Notes: generated by a model not told the origin, from the letters alone. Shown: positions 52,275 to 63,253, numbered from the stretch's first letter. The stretch is 64,000 nucleotides of DNA from Sinorhizobium saheli (GCF_001651875.1 NZ_LNQB01000073.1:612485-676484), one strand, 5' to 3'. Translations and numbers: made by a program.

Positions 52275-53200
52275 CAGAAGGCGAGCCCCGTTGAAACGAC
52301 CGAATAGATATCCTTCGGCGGAATGACGAGTTCGATCGCCAGCCTTATGCCGACGGCAAGGACCAGCAGCGCCAGAAGCGCCCGGAGCTGCTCGCCGCGC
52401 AGCCGCTGGCCGACGCGCACGCCGTATTGCGCGCCGATGACGCCGGCGATCATCAGGACGAAGGCGAGCACGATGTCGACCGTATAGTTCGTCGAGGCCT
52501 GGACGATCACCGTATAGGCGGAGACGAAGACGATCTGGAACAGCGAGGTGCCGACGACGACGCTGGTCGGGATGCGCAGCAGGTAGATCATCGCCGGCAC
52601 CATGATGAAGCCGCCGCCGACGCCCATCACCGATGTCAGGATGCCGATGCAGAAACCGAGCGTGGCGACCGGGATGACGCTCAGATAGATCTTCGACTTC
52701 TTGAAGCGCATCTTGAGCGGCAGGCCATGGATCCAGATGTGCTGGCCGGGCCGGCGCAGCGGCGTCGGCTGGTTCTTCGCCGCCTTGCGCATGGCGCCGA
52801 TGCTCTCCCACAGCATCAGCCCGCCGACCGAGCCGAGCAGCACGACGTAGAGCAGCGAGATCACCAGGTCCAGTTGGCCCATCCGGCGCAGGATCGAGAA
52901 CAGCCAGACGCCGACGCTCGCCCCGACGAGGCCGCCGCATAGGAGGACCGTGCCGAGCTTGACGTCGATGGTGCCGCGGCGGAAGTGTGTGATCGCGCCG
53001 GAGATCGACGAGGCGACGACCTGGTTGGCGCCGGTCGCCACGGCGACGACCGGGGGAATGTTGTAGAAGATCAGGAGCGGCGTGATCAGGAAACCGCCGC
53101 CGACGCCGAACATGCCGGACAGGAAACCGACGGCTGCGCCCATGCCGAGGATGATCAGGATGTTCACCGATAGCTCTGCAATGGGCAGATAGACCGTCAC
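52274..53200 (-). CDS. Sulfite/anion exporter TauE/SafE family
   Basis: 308 residues, eight membrane helices. Two TauE repeats: GAAVGFLSGMFGVGGGFLIT and LTSVMGVGGGFIMVPAM, both with the GVGGG motif. Exports sulfite, sulfoacetate or related anions in the family. Partner of the TIGR02186 gene (overlapping by 4 bp), so one operon. Substrate not readable; no cysteine or taurine genes adjoin. Confidence 0.9.
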   Translation of the reverse strand: MTVYLPIAELSVNILIILGMGAAVGFLSGMFGVGGGFLITPLLIFYNIPPVVAVATGANQVVASSISGAITHFRRGTIDVKLGTVLLCGGLVGASVGVWLFSILRRMGQLDLVISLLYVVLLGSVGGLMLWESIGAMRKAAKNQPTPLRRPGQHIWIHGLPLKMRFKKSKIYLSVIPVATLGFCIGILTSVMGVGGGFIMVPAMIYLLRIPTSVVVGTSLFQIVFVSAYTVIVQASTNYTVDIVLAFVLMIAGVIGAQYGVRVGQRLRGEQLRALLALLVLAVGIRLAIELVIPPKDIYSVVSTGLAF

Positions 53201-53515
53201 GGCCGAACCTCGATATGCCAGCGGCCCGCAATGCGGGCGAAATTTGCTCCTTCACAAGTCCTAACCGGAAACGATTGAGGAATTGTGCATTGTTTCAAAT
53301 CATCCGCACCCCTCACGCGCCCCGAAAGGCGCGCGACGCGATCCTGCGAAGTGGTAGGATATATTGCTGGACCGCCCGACCCGGACAGGGAAGGGCGACA
53401 TTTCCTCTCATGCGCCCGTGAGCCGGGACTGTCAACCTTCTCAGGCACATGCCCAGCGCGCAAGTTCAGGACGCGCCAAAGCGCGTCGCATTTCGCCCGG
53501 ACTTAAGCGAACTCC
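53201..53515. other. Intergenic region upstream of TauE
   Basis: 315 bp between the TauE gene and the end of podJ, both minus strand. It should hold the TauE promoter. I see no gene, strong hairpin or repeat. Confidence 0.35.
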
Positions 53516-56500
53516 TCAGGAATTGCGCTTCAAGAGTTCCCGGACCAGTTCGTCGGTAATCCGACCGGTCGGTTCCTGGCCGACCGATTTCTGGAAGGCC
53601 TTTATGGCGGCGACCGTCTTCTTGCCGATCTGGCCATCCGGCGTGCCGGCATCGAAGCCGTTGTTGTTGAGGATGGCCTGGATGTTGCGCACCGCCTTCG
53701 CCATGTCGATCGTCGCCGTCTTGGTCGGCGCACCGACCCAGGCGTCCGGCACCTCCACCTTGTTCGCCTTGACGTCGACGGCCTCAGCCTTCCAGGCGTC
53801 GGCCTTGGCCTTGGCGCTCGAAAGCTCGGCGGGTTTCAGTGCCTTGGCGATCTCGTCGCGCTTCTCGGCCGCGTCCTTGTCGCCGTCGCGAGCGGCAATC
53901 GCGAACCATTTGTAGGACTCTTCGAGGTTCTGCGTGACGCCGTTGCCGCGCGCGTAAAGTACGGCGAGATTGAACTGGCTGTCGCGCACGCCCAGATTGG
54001 CGGCCTTTTCAAACCATTTGGCGGCTTCGGCGAAATCCGCGTCGCCGTCGCGGCCGCTTGCCAGCATGACCGCGAGGTTATGGATGGCGCTGGCGTTGCC
54101 GGCGGCGGCGGCCTCAAGGTAAAGCGCCTTGGCCCTGGCCGCGTCGCGAGCAACACCCGCGCCCTTCTCATAGACGTTGGCAAGCCGGTACTGGGCCGGC
54201 ACGACGCCGGCATCGGCGGCGCGCTGATACCACTTGACCGCCTCCGCCAGATCCTCCTTGACGCCGCGCCCCTCGGTGAAGCGGCTGCCGATCTCGTAGA
54301 AGGCGAGCGGATCGCCCCCCTTTGCCGCCGTGACCAGCGCCGGCGGACCGAAGCCGTCCGGCAGGGCAATCTCGCCCTGCCCGGCCGGCTCGAAGGTCGC
54401 GGCCCCGGCGGCATCCTTGGACGGCTCGAATGTCGATACGGCGGCGACCTCGGTCGTTCCGGCCGCCGGCTGCAGCAGGGGCGCGTTGCCGGCGGCAGCG
54501 GCAGTTTCGCCCTTGTCGGCCGCGGCCGCGGGCGGCTCGATCGCGGGCGCAGGCGATTCGGCTTTCCCGATCGGCGGCGCGGTCTTCCCAGCCTCGGCCG
54601 TTTCGGTAGCGAGGGGAGCCGTTTCCGCGATGCGGTTATCGGCGGCCTTCGGCGGGGCGACGTCCGCGTCCGCCTTGCGCTCGATCGTCGCTGCCGGCGG
54701 GAGGCTCGGTGCCTCCTTGCCCTTCAGCATCGTGTTGACGAGCGGGTAGGACATGATGGCGAGCAGCACGGCGCCGACGGCGATCAGGATCGGCCGGCGG
54801 TGGCGGGCAAGGGCGCCGCCGAGCGCGGAGGGAGCCTTGCGCTCCTTGACGCGGTTCAGCGTATCGGATTCCTCGACGGCCAGTTGCGCCGCGCGACGTG
54901 CCGCCGCAATGAAGTCCGCCTTGTCGCCCTCGGGAGCCTGCTGGCCGCCGCGGGCCATCTGCCCCGCGCGGACGCGCTCGAGGATCTTTCTCACGTCCGG
55001 GACGCCCGAGCCCGGTTCCAGGAGCTGGTTGGCATCCTCGGGAGCGAGCATTTCCGACGGATCGATCGACGGGGTCGGCTCGATCATCTGCCGCGCCTCG
55101 ACGGAAGCCGTCTCGCCGCGCTTGCCGGTGAACCGCCGGGTCAGGCCCGCGAGCAGGCTCGTCCTGGCCCCGCGCGCCTCCGCCCTGATTTCTCCCGCTT
55201 CAACGGTGGAACCGCCGGCAGGGGCGCTCGCCTCGACGGCGGCCGGAGCCTCCACGGCAGCGACCATCGCCGCGTCTTCCGCCGGCAAGGGCACTTCACG
55301 CTCGCCGCGATCATCCCGCGCCGTGCTCGCAAGGCCGGCGGAGAATTCGGGCTGCGCCGCCTTCGGCATCGGCACGCTGGTCTGGGCTTCGCGAAGCGCG
55401 GCGGGCCCGCGCTCTTCGAGCCGCTCCAGCTTCTCGGCGATGTGGACGAGCGTTTCATGCAGCGCCTCGAAGGTCCGCGCCGTCCTTTCATCGCTCGAGC
55501 GGCTGAGCTCCTCGAGCGTCCTGAGGTCCTCGGCAAGCGCCGAGATCGCCGCCATGTCGCCACCCGCGGACATTTGCGGCGCGGCATTCCTGTTATAGGC
55601 TTCCATCACCGCTTCGGCGGCCTGGCGGGCGGCTTCGATGATATATTCGTCGCTGGTCGCCAGGTAGTCTTCGAGCGCATTCATGCGGCTTTCGAACTCC
55701 GCCGGCGCCTCGCCCGGTTCGGAACGCGGCTGGCTGATCAGCGTCGAGAGATTGCTGATCTGCGCTTCGAGGTTGCTCAGCGCCTGGCGATCGTCGAAGG
55801 GCGCGACCTGCGCCTCCTCCAGGCGCTGGGCGATATCGGCCAGCCGGTCTTCGAGGCGGTCGAAGCGCGGGTCGGCCGCAGACGGCTCGGCGTTGAAGGC
55901 GAGGTCGTCAATGCGACGGGCGAGGTCGTCGAGCCGGACCGCGAGCGAATCGTTGACGCTGTCCTGGCCCAGGGCCTCGATCTTCCGGGAAATATCGGCG
56001 AGATGGTCGAGGAGGTCCGGCAGCATGTCCTGCTGGCTGCGTTCCAGTAGTGCGGAAAGCTGATCGAGACGCGCTTCGAGCCGGTCCGCGGCCTTCTCGC
56101 CGGCAAGATCCTCCATCCGCGCCGCCAGCGCCTCGATCCGCGCGCCGAGGCCGGAGTCAGCGGGATGGGCGAGACCGTCGATCTGGCGCGACAGGTCCCC
56201 GAGCCTCGTCTCGAGTCGATTGATGAAGGAGGTGTCGAGGCCGGCCGCAGAGCGGCTGCCGGCGGCGATCGCCCGGCTGATCTCGTCGAGCCGCGCGTCG
56301 AAATCGGCGAACTGCGCGGCGAGGCGCCTGTCGTCCGGCTGCATCTGGCGACCGAGCATCTCGATCGCCTGGGCGACCGCGACCAGCTTGTTCTCCAAGG
56401 CGTCGATCGACGAATCCCTGTTCAGGCCGTTGATCTGCGACTTGATCTCGTCGAGCCTGTAGGCGAGCGCCACCAGTTCGTCGTCGCGATTCTGGTCGAA

Positions 56501-57190
56501 GGCGTTCAGCCGGTCCTCGACGCCGCTCCAGCGGTTTTCCATGCGGCGCATGCTGTCCTCGCGTGCGAGCCCGTCGAGGGTCGCCCGGAGATCGTCGAAC
56601 TCCCTCCTTAGCGCGTCGGCCTCCGCCGCCGGCGCCTGCCGGCCGATCTCCTTGATGCCGATAGCCAGGCGCTCGATCTCACCGCGCACATCCGCGGCGA
56701 AGCGGCGGTCCTCGGCCGCCTCCGCCTTGATGCCGCGAATCTCCGTCCGCAGCGCATGCATCTCGCGCGACAGCCCGTCGCCGATGTCGCGCTTCAGATC
56801 CTGCCGCAGCCCGACCAACGCCGCCGCAATATCGTTCGGCGCCGAGGAGCGTGCCGCCGGCGCGGACGCATAAGCGGACTGGTGCCGGCTCTCGTCCGCG
56901 AGGCGGTTCGAGGCGGGGCGATCGGGCTCGCGCGACGCGATCCGTTCGCGCAAGGCGGGCCGCTCCCGGCCGGCGCTCAAGGCGCGCTGGCGCTCGAGGA
57001 TTTCGGAGACCGCATCGCCCGGGCCCGGACGCGGCCGCTCGGGCTGGCGCGGCTCGCGGCTGACGCTGCTCATCAGGCCCTCGATGCGCGCCTCGAGCCC
57101 CTCGATGGTGCGGTTCAGGGCATCGAGCGACGGCCTGTCGCCATAGGACCGGTTGCCTGCGCGCTGAGAAGTGGATCGCGATCCGTTCAT
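53516..57190 (-). CDS. podJ: Cell-polarity factor PodJ
   Basis: 1224 residues. Long cytoplasmic coiled-coil part (about 20-640, many LxxLxxRIDDL heptads), Glu/Pro/Ala-rich linker, one membrane helix near 795-815 (PILIAVGAVLLAIMSYP), Sel1-type repeats about 955-1105 (AVKWYQRAADAGV, AAKWFEKAANLGV) and a C-terminal peptidoglycan-binding domain (about 1165-1224, FDAGTPDGQIGKKT). This matches PodJ, which marks the new cell pole in Caulobacter and Sinorhizobium (podJ1). Upstream TTAACCAT motifs fit CtrA control. Full length, no frameshift. Confidence 0.9.
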   Translation of the reverse strand: MNGSRSTSQRAGNRSYGDRPSLDALNRTIEGLEARIEGLMSSVSREPRQPERPRPGPGDAVSEILERQRALSAGRERPALRERIASREPDRPASNRLADESRHQSAYASAPAARSSAPNDIAAALVGLRQDLKRDIGDGLSREMHALRTEIRGIKAEAAEDRRFAADVRGEIERLAIGIKEIGRQAPAAEADALRREFDDLRATLDGLAREDSMRRMENRWSGVEDRLNAFDQNRDDELVALAYRLDEIKSQINGLNRDSSIDALENKLVAVAQAIEMLGRQMQPDDRRLAAQFADFDARLDEISRAIAAGSRSAAGLDTSFINRLETRLGDLSRQIDGLAHPADSGLGARIEALAARMEDLAGEKAADRLEARLDQLSALLERSQQDMLPDLLDHLADISRKIEALGQDSVNDSLAVRLDDLARRIDDLAFNAEPSAADPRFDRLEDRLADIAQRLEEAQVAPFDDRQALSNLEAQISNLSTLISQPRSEPGEAPAEFESRMNALEDYLATSDEYIIEAARQAAEAVMEAYNRNAAPQMSAGGDMAAISALAEDLRTLEELSRSSDERTARTFEALHETLVHIAEKLERLEERGPAALREAQTSVPMPKAAQPEFSAGLASTARDDRGEREVPLPAEDAAMVAAVEAPAAVEASAPAGGSTVEAGEIRAEARGARTSLLAGLTRRFTGKRGETASVEARQMIEPTPSIDPSEMLAPEDANQLLEPGSGVPDVRKILERVRAGQMARGGQQAPEGDKADFIAAARRAAQLAVEESDTLNRVKERKAPSALGGALARHRRPILIAVGAVLLAIMSYPLVNTMLKGKEAPSLPPAATIERKADADVAPPKAADNRIAETAPLATETAEAGKTAPPIGKAESPAPAIEPPAAAADKGETAAAAGNAPLLQPAAGTTEVAAVSTFEPSKDAAGAATFEPAGQGEIALPDGFGPPALVTAAKGGDPLAFYEIGSRFTEGRGVKEDLAEAVKWYQRAADAGVVPAQYRLANVYEKGAGVARDAARAKALYLEAAAAGNASAIHNLAVMLASGRDGDADFAEAAKWFEKAANLGVRDSQFNLAVLYARGNGVTQNLEESYKWFAIAARDGDKDAAEKRDEIAKALKPAELSSAKAKADAWKAEAVDVKANKVEVPDAWVGAPTKTATIDMAKAVRNIQAILNNNGFDAGTPDGQIGKKTVAAIKAFQKSVGQEPTGRITDELVRELLKRNS

Positions 57191-57357
57191 TGTCTCTTCG
57201 CCCCTGTCTTCCTTCGCCCCTGTCTTCGACCATCATCGAAGCCGCCCTGAAGGAATCCGTCTTCCTCGCTGCCGGCGGCACAGCCGATGCGGGCCGAGCC
57301 GCAACATCACGAACACGGGACTCGCTGCAGCTTGGCCACTTCAAAGCCCACAATTCA

Positions 57358-57403
57358 TTAAACGTGGTAAACAAGCGGTTAATCCGCCCGATTTTTTAAC
57401 CAT
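57358..57403 (-). promoter_or_regulatory. Possible CtrA binding motifs upstream of podJ
   Basis: TTAACCAT (57396-57403) and TTAAACGTGGTAAAC (57358-57372), plus GGTTAA at 57378-57383, resemble CtrA boxes (TTAA-N7-TTAA or TTAACCAT), 168-213 bp before podJ. PodJ is cell-cycle controlled in relatives. Confidence 0.4.
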
Positions 57404-57501
57404 TTGCTGCGCAGCCTGGTGGCGCCAGCGCGGCTGCGCGCCCGGCCGCGGGCCGTTCCCGGCCGCCAGAAGCGCGGATGAAACTTTTGCGACGGAATAT
57501 T

Positions 57502-57525
57502 TTTGACGTTTACGCAAACGTCAAA
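57502..57525. promoter_or_regulatory. Perfect 24-bp palindrome before the fad genes
   Basis: Arms TTTGACGTTT and AAACGTCAAA around ACGC, 115 bp before the acyl-CoA dehydrogenase start. A dimeric regulator site is likely; in alphaproteobacteria such ACGT-rich palindromes mark MerR (LiuR-like) or TetR (FadR/PsrA-like) control of acyl-CoA catabolism. Confidence 0.65.
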
Positions 57526-57639
57526 TTTTTGTAGCGTCGCGTTGATGTTGCGACACCGGCCGGTCGGTGTACGCTCGAAACAGCAGGAATCGGGTGAGAC
57601 GCGCGGCGCGGCCCGAAGGGACATCAAGGCGAGGAAAGA

Positions 57640-59436
57640 ATGCCCATCTACAAGGCTCCGGTTGACGACACCCTGTTCATCCTCAACGACGTGCTCGGCA
57701 TCGAGCGCTATCACAACCTGCCCGGCTTCGCCGATGCGACGCCGGACATGACGGCGGCGATCCTCGGCGAGGCGGCGAAGCTTGCCGAAGAGGTCCTCTT
57801 CCCGATCAATCTTTCCGGCGACCAGGAAGGCTGCACGCGCCATGAGGATGGCTCCGTCACCACGCCCAGGGGCTTCAAGCAAGCCTTCGATCTCTATCGC
57901 GAGGGCGGCTGGCTCGGCCTTGCCGCGCCGGAGGAGTTCGGCGGCCAGGGCCTGCCTTATACGCTGCACACGGCGGTCGGCGAATTCCTGTCGGCTGCGA
58001 ACATGTCGCTGATGATGTATCCGGGCCTGACGCAAGGGGCGATCGCCGCCATCCTCGTGCATGGGTCCGACGAGCAGAAGCGCACCTACCTGCCGAAGAT
58101 GGTCGACGGCACCTGGACCGGGACGATGAACCTCACCGAGCCCCATTGCGGCACCGACCTCGGCCTGCTGCGCACCAAGGCGGTGCCGAACGGCGACGGC
58201 TCCTACCGGATTTCCGGGCAGAAGATCTTCATCTCCGCCGGTGAGCACGACATGGCGGAGAACATCATCCACCTGGTGCTCGCCCGCATCGAGGGCGCGC
58301 CGGAAGGCGTCAAGGGCATCTCGCTCTTCATCGTGCCGAAGTTCAAGCTGGACGGCGACGGCTTGCCCGGCGAGCGCAACGGCGTTTCCTGCGGCGCGAT
58401 CGAACACAAGATGGGCATTCACGGCAACGCCACCTGCGTCATGAACTACGACGAGGCGACCGGCTGTCTGATCGGCGCCGAGAACAAGGGCCTCAACGCC
58501 ATGTTCGTGATGATGAACGAGGCGCGCCTCGCCGTCGGCATGCAGGGGCTGTCGATCGCCGAGATCGCCTATCAGAATGCGGCCGATTACGCCCGCGAAC
58601 GCATCCAGGGCCGCTCGCTTTCAGGGGCGAAGGAACCGGGCAAGAAGGCCGATCCGATCATCGTCCATCCGGACGTGCGCCGAACGCTGATGACGATCAG
58701 GGCCTTCAACGAGGCCGGCCGCGCCTTCACGCTGTGGACGGCGCTGAAATCCGACATCGCGCATCGCTCCGACAGTGAAGCCGAGCGCCAGGCCGCCGAC
58801 GATGTCCTCGGGCTGATGACGCCGATCCTCAAGGGCGTCATGACCGACAAGGGCTTCGAGCACACGGTCATGGCGCAGCAGGTCTTCGGCGGCCACGGCT
58901 ATATCGAAGAACACGGCATGAGCCAGTATGTCCGCGATGCGCGTATCGCGATGATCTACGAGGGCGCCAACGGCATCCAGGCGCTCGACCTCGTCGGCCG
59001 CAAGCTGGCGATGAACGGCGGCCGCGCCGTCATGGCGCTGTTCAAGGAAATCGGCGATTTCTGCGAGGAGAACCGCGGTGACGACCGGCTTTCCAGCTAT
59101 ACCAAGGCCCTGAAGAAGGGCCTCAACGACCTGCAGGCGGCGACCATGTGGTTCATGCAGAACGCCATGGCCAAGCCCGACAATGCCGGCGCCGGCTCGA
59201 CCGACTACATGCATCTCTTCGGCCTCGTCGTGCTCGGCTATATGTGGGCGAAAATGGCGAAGGCCGCGGAGGAGAAGCTCGCCGCCGGCGAAACCGCGCG
59301 CGCGGACTACCTCAGGAACAAGCTGATCACGGCGAAATTCTTCATGGAGCGCATCATGCCCGAGACGGCGCTGCGCAAGGCCCGCATCGAAACCGGTGCC
59401 GATACGATGATGGCGCTGGACGCTGCCGCGTTCTGA
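57640..59436 (+). CDS. Acyl-CoA dehydrogenase, large (FadE/DmdC-like)
   Basis: 598 residues, longer than classic 380-residue forms. FAD enzyme for the first beta-oxidation step. N-terminal cap, then [33 protein letters not shown] (FAD loop), catalytic Glu in [17 protein letters not shown], and a C-terminal helical extension of about 130 residues, as in DmdC and similar dehydrogenases. GAGGAAAG precedes ATG 57640. First of three beta-oxidation genes with a palindromic operator upstream. The chain-length range is not readable. Confidence 0.92.
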   Translation: MPIYKAPVDDTLFILNDVLGIERYHNLPGFADATPDMTAAILGEAAKLAEEVLFPINLSGDQEGCTRHEDGSVTTPRGFKQAFDLYREGGWLGLAAPEEFGGQGLPYTLHTAVGEFLSAANMSLMMYPGLTQGAIAAILVHGSDEQKRTYLPKMVDGTWTGTMNLTEPHCGTDLGLLRTKAVPNGDGSYRISGQKIFISAGEHDMAENIIHLVLARIEGAPEGVKGISLFIVPKFKLDGDGLPGERNGVSCGAIEHKMGIHGNATCVMNYDEATGCLIGAENKGLNAMFVMMNEARLAVGMQGLSIAEIAYQNAADYARERIQGRSLSGAKEPGKKADPIIVHPDVRRTLMTIRAFNEAGRAFTLWTALKSDIAHRSDSEAERQAADDVLGLMTPILKGVMTDKGFEHTVMAQQVFGGHGYIEEHGMSQYVRDARIAMIYEGANGIQALDLVGRKLAMNGGRAVMALFKEIGDFCEENRGDDRLSSYTKALKKGLNDLQAATMWFMQNAMAKPDNAGAGSTDYMHLFGLVVLGYMWAKMAKAAEEKLAAGETARADYLRNKLITAKFFMERIMPETALRKARIETGADTMMALDAAAF

Positions 59437-59488
59437 TTGCAGGCTTATGTAAATTGCGGGTGCAACGCCCGCGAAGGGAGATCAAGAG

Positions 59489-60697
59489 ATGACGAATGTC
59501 TTCGTTTACGACCACGTGCGCACGCCGCGCGGCCGTGGCAAGAAGGACGGCGCACTGCATGAGGTGCCGTCCGTCCGGCTCGCCGCCAAGGTGCTCGAGG
59601 CAGTGCGCGACCGCAACGGGCTCGACACCTCGACCGTCGACGACATCATCATGGGCTGCGTCGATCCGGTGATGGATGCCGGTGCGGTGATCCCGAAGGC
59701 GGCCGCCTTCGAGGCGGGCTACTCGACCAGGGCGCCCGGCATGCAGATCTCCCGCTTCTGCGCCTCCGGCCTCGACGCCGTCAATTTCGGCGCCGCCAAG
59801 ATCGCGCAAGGGGCGGACGACATCGTCATCGCCGGCGGCGTCGAATCGATGTCGCGTGTCGGCCTCGGCATGTCGGGCGGCGCATGGTTCATGGACCCCT
59901 CCGTCAGCCTGCCGGCCTATTTCATGCCGCAGGGCGTCTCGGCCGACCTGATCGCCACCAAATACGGCTTCTCGCGCGACGACGTCGACGCCTATGCGGT
60001 GGAAAGCCAGAAGCGCGCGGCACACGCCTGGGAAAAGGGCTATTTCAAGAACTCGGTGGTGCCGGTCAAGGACCAGAACGGCCTGACGATCCTCGACCGC
60101 GACGAGCATATGCGGCCCGGCACCGACATGCAGGCGCTCGCCTCGCTCAATCCCTCCTTCCAGATGCCGGGCGAGATGGGCGGCTTCGAGGCCGTCGCCA
60201 TCCAGGCGCATCCGGAGATCGAGCGGATCAACTATGTCCATCACGCCGGCAATTCCTCCGGCATCGTCGACGGCGCCGCTGCGGTGCTGCTCGGCTCGAA
60301 GGCCGGCGGCGAAGCCATGGGGCTGAAGCCGCGCGCCCGCATCCGCGCCTTCGCCAATATCGGCTCCGACCCGGCCTTGATGCTGACCGGCCCGGTCGAC
60401 GTCACCGAAAAGCTCCTGAAGCGCGCCGGCATGAAGCTCTCCGACATCGACCTCTTCGAGCTCAACGAGGCGTTCGCCGCCGTCGTTCTCCGCTATTGCC
60501 AAGCCTTCGACATTCCGCACGACCGGATCAACGTCAATGGCGGCGCGATCGCCATGGGCCATCCGCTCGGCGCCACCGGCGCGATGATCCTCGGCACCGC
60601 GCTCGACGAACTCGAGCGCCGCGACTTGAACACGGCCTTGGTGACGCTCTGCATCGGCGCCGGCATGGGCACCGCCACGATCATCGAACGCGTCTGA
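59489..60697 (+). CDS. fadA: Acetyl-CoA acyltransferase (thiolase)
   Basis: 402 residues. Cleaves 3-ketoacyl-CoA with CoA to acetyl-CoA and shortened acyl-CoA. Seen: Cys91 in [10 protein letters not shown], His358 in [15 protein letters not shown] and Cys388 in CIGAGMG, the full thiolase triad. GAAGGGAG lies close upstream. Between acyl-CoA dehydrogenase (52 bp) and the FadB-type gene (21 bp), so it is the third reaction of the same operon. Confidence 0.94.
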   Translation: MTNVFVYDHVRTPRGRGKKDGALHEVPSVRLAAKVLEAVRDRNGLDTSTVDDIIMGCVDPVMDAGAVIPKAAAFEAGYSTRAPGMQISRFCASGLDAVNFGAAKIAQGADDIVIAGGVESMSRVGLGMSGGAWFMDPSVSLPAYFMPQGVSADLIATKYGFSRDDVDAYAVESQKRAAHAWEKGYFKNSVVPVKDQNGLTILDRDEHMRPGTDMQALASLNPSFQMPGEMGGFEAVAIQAHPEIERINYVHHAGNSSGIVDGAAAVLLGSKAGGEAMGLKPRARIRAFANIGSDPALMLTGPVDVTEKLLKRAGMKLSDIDLFELNEAFAAVVLRYCQAFDIPHDRINVNGGAIAMGHPLGATGAMILGTALDELERRDLNTALVTLCIGAGMGTATIIERV

Positions 60698-60718
60698 TCC
60701 GATCCCGGGAGAGAGAAT

Positions 60719-62932
60719 ATGTCTTACACGAACTTCAAGATCGAAACCGACGCGGACGGCATCGCGCTCGTCACCTGGGACATGCCGGAAAAATCGATGA
60801 ACGTCTTCACCCAGGAGGTGATGGACGAACTCGACGCGATCGTCGATGAGACGACCGCCGACGCCGCCGTCAAGGGCGTCGTCATCACCTCCGGCAAGTC
60901 CTCCTTCTCCGGCGGGGCCGACCTTTCGATGATCAAGTCGATGTTCACGCTGCAGGCCGAGGAGAAGAAGAAGGACCCGGCCAATGCCGCGCAGAAGCTC
61001 TTCAACCTCGTCGGCCGCATGACCGGGCTCTTCCGCAAGCTCGAAACCTCAGGCAAGCCCTGGGTTTCGGCGATCAACGGCACCTGCATGGGCGGCGCCT
61101 TCGAGCTGTCGCTCGCCTGCCACGGCCGTGTCGCTTCCAACTCGAAATCGGTGAAGATCGCCCTTCCCGAGGTCAAGGTCGGCATCTTCCCGGGCGCCGG
61201 CGGCACCCAGCGCGTGCCGCGGCTCACCAATACGCAGGACGCGCTGCAGATGATGACCACCGGCTCGTCGCTGACCGCCGCCCGCGCCAAGGCGATGGGG
61301 CTCGTGCACGAGGTGGTCGAATCGGAGAAGCTGATCGAGGCCGCCAAGGCGATGATCAGGAACGGGCTCAAAGCCGTGCAGCCCTGGGACGAGAAGGGCT
61401 TCAAGCTGCCGGGCGGCGGCGTCTGGACGCCGGCCTCGGCGCAGCTCTGGCCGGCGGCGTCCGGCATCCTTCGCCGCGAGACCTACGGCAACTATCCGGG
61501 CGCGATCGCCATCCTGAAATGCGTCTACGAGGGCCTGCAGGTGCCCTTCGACACGGGACTGAAGATCGAGCAGCGCTATTTCACCGAGATCCTGCAGACC
61601 ACCGAAGCCTTCTCGATGATCCGCTCGCTGTTCATCTCGATGCAGGAACTCGGCAAGGGCGCGCGCCGGCCGGCCGGCGTACCGAAGACGGAGCTGAAGA
61701 AGGTCGGCGTCGTCGGCGCCGGCTTCATGGGCGCCTCGATCGCCTATGTGACGGCCGCCGCCGGCATCCCGGTGACGCTGATCGACCGGGACATGGAAGC
61801 GGCCGAAAAGGGCAAGGCGCATTCGGAAGGGCTGGTCAAGGATTCGATCGGCAAGGGCCGGCTGACGAAGGAAGAGGGCGAAGCCCTGCTCGCTCGGATC
61901 ACGCCGTCGGCCGACTATTGCGACCTCAAGGACGCCGGCCTCGTCGTCGAGGCGGTGTTCGAGGACCGGCAGGTCAAGAAGGACGTGATCGAGAAGGTGG
62001 AAGCGGTGATCGCGCCGGACGCCATCTTCGCCTCCAACACCTCGACGCTGCCGATCACCGGCCTTGCCAGGAATTCCAGGCGGCCGGAGCAGTTCATCGG
62101 CGTCCATTTCTTCTCGCCGGTCGAGAAGATGATGCTGACGGAAGTGATCCTCGGCAAGGAGACCGGAGACAAGGCGCTCGCCACGGCGCTCGACTATGTC
62201 GCGGCGATCAAGAAGACGCCGATCGTCGTCAACGACACCCGCGGCTTCTACGTCAACCGCTGTGTCTTCCGCTACATCCACGAAGCCTACGACATGCTGA
62301 TCGAAGGCGTGCCGCCGGCGATGATCGAGAATGCCGCCAAGATGGCCGGCATGCCGGTCGGACCGCTGTCGCTGAACGACGAGGTGGCGATCGACTTGAG
62401 CCAGAAGATCCTGAAAGCGACCATTGCCGACCTCGGCGAAAGGGCCGTCGACCCCAGGCACATGGCGCTGATCGACAAGATGGTCGACGAGTTCGACCGG
62501 CGCGGCCGCAAGAACGGCAAGGGTTTTTACGAGTACCCGGCGAAACCGGCCAAGAAATATCTCTGGCCGGGCCTCAAGGAGCTCTACCCGCAGAAGGATG
62601 CCGACAAGGTCGACGTCGGCGTGTTGAAGCAGCGCTTGCTGGCGACGATCGCGCTCGAAGCCGCCCGCACCATCGAGGAAGGCATCGTCACCGATCCGCG
62701 CGAAGCCGACGTCGGCTCGATCCTCGGCTTCGGCTTCGCGCCCTACACCGGCGGCACGCTCTCCTACATCGACGGCATGGGCGTGAAGACCTTCGTCGAG
62801 CTGTGCGAGAAGCTCGCCAGGGACCATGGCGACCATTTCAGGCCGACGCCGCTCCTGAAGGAGATGGCCGAAAAGGGCGAGACCTTCTACGGACGGTTCG
62901 ATCCCTATGGCGAGGCGCAAAAGGCGGCGTAA
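60719..62932 (+). CDS. fadJ: Beta-oxidation bifunctional enzyme (enoyl-CoA hydratase / 3-hydroxyacyl-CoA dehydrogenase)
   Basis: 737 residues. N-terminal crotonase fold: [14 protein letters not shown] (oxyanion hole), [34 protein letters not shown] with catalytic Glu positions. C-terminal NAD dehydrogenase: [40 protein letters not shown] with catalytic His, and two C-terminal helical domains. fadB would also be acceptable. Carries out steps two and three between the dehydrogenase and thiolase of the same operon. GAGAGA precedes ATG 60719. Confidence 0.94.
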   Translation: MSYTNFKIETDADGIALVTWDMPEKSMNVFTQEVMDELDAIVDETTADAAVKGVVITSGKSSFSGGADLSMIKSMFTLQAEEKKKDPANAAQKLFNLVGRMTGLFRKLETSGKPWVSAINGTCMGGAFELSLACHGRVASNSKSVKIALPEVKVGIFPGAGGTQRVPRLTNTQDALQMMTTGSSLTAARAKAMGLVHEVVESEKLIEAAKAMIRNGLKAVQPWDEKGFKLPGGGVWTPASAQLWPAASGILRRETYGNYPGAIAILKCVYEGLQVPFDTGLKIEQRYFTEILQTTEAFSMIRSLFISMQELGKGARRPAGVPKTELKKVGVVGAGFMGASIAYVTAAAGIPVTLIDRDMEAAEKGKAHSEGLVKDSIGKGRLTKEEGEALLARITPSADYCDLKDAGLVVEAVFEDRQVKKDVIEKVEAVIAPDAIFASNTSTLPITGLARNSRRPEQFIGVHFFSPVEKMMLTEVILGKETGDKALATALDYVAAIKKTPIVVNDTRGFYVNRCVFRYIHEAYDMLIEGVPPAMIENAAKMAGMPVGPLSLNDEVAIDLSQKILKATIADLGERAVDPRHMALIDKMVDEFDRRGRKNGKGFYEYPAKPAKKYLWPGLKELYPQKDADKVDVGVLKQRLLATIALEAARTIEEGIVTDPREADVGSILGFGFAPYTGGTLSYIDGMGVKTFVELCEKLARDHGDHFRPTPLLKEMAEKGETFYGRFDPYGEAQKAA

Positions 62933-62978
62933 GGCTCTGTCCGTCGGCCTGTGCCCCCTTTCCCAGCCCTAACTAGAA

Positions 62979-63253
62979 GACCCCTCCCCAACCCCTCCCC
63001 ACAAGGGGGAGGGGCTGCTGGGGCCGCACCGTCTCCGTCTGCAGATCGATGTTTGCGCCTCACGCATAGGCTTGAAATCGCAGGCGATTGCAGCGGGCAC
63101 CAGGCCCCTCCCCCTTGTGGCACAAGGGGCTTCCCGAGCCGCACCGTCTCTGGCTGCAGATCGATGTTTGCGCCTCACGCATGGCTTGAAATCGCAGGCG
63201 ATTGCAGCGGGCGCCAAGCCCTCCCCCTTGTGGGGAGGGGTTGGGGAGGGGTC
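62979..63253. repeat. Composite repeat: 35-bp inverted arms around two tandem units
   Basis: Outer arms 62979-63013 and 63219-63253 are a perfect 35-bp inverted repeat, made of CCTCCCC and CACAAGGGGGAGGG units. Inside, two direct units of about 96 bp (63024-63120 and 63139-63233) share CTGCAGATCGATGTTTGCGC and CGCAGGCGATTGCAGCGGGC and differ at a handful of bases. It fills most of the 411 bp gap between the fad operon and the LysE-family gene. The arms share their core with 50164-50199. Confidence 0.8.

Larger units (their letters stand above)
57191..57639. promoter_or_regulatory. Divergent podJ and fad operon control region
   Basis: 449-bp gene-free region between podJ (minus) and the acyl-CoA dehydrogenase (plus). 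It holds possible CtrA motifs (57358-57403) and a perfect 24-bp palindrome (57502-57525). Confidence 0.55.
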
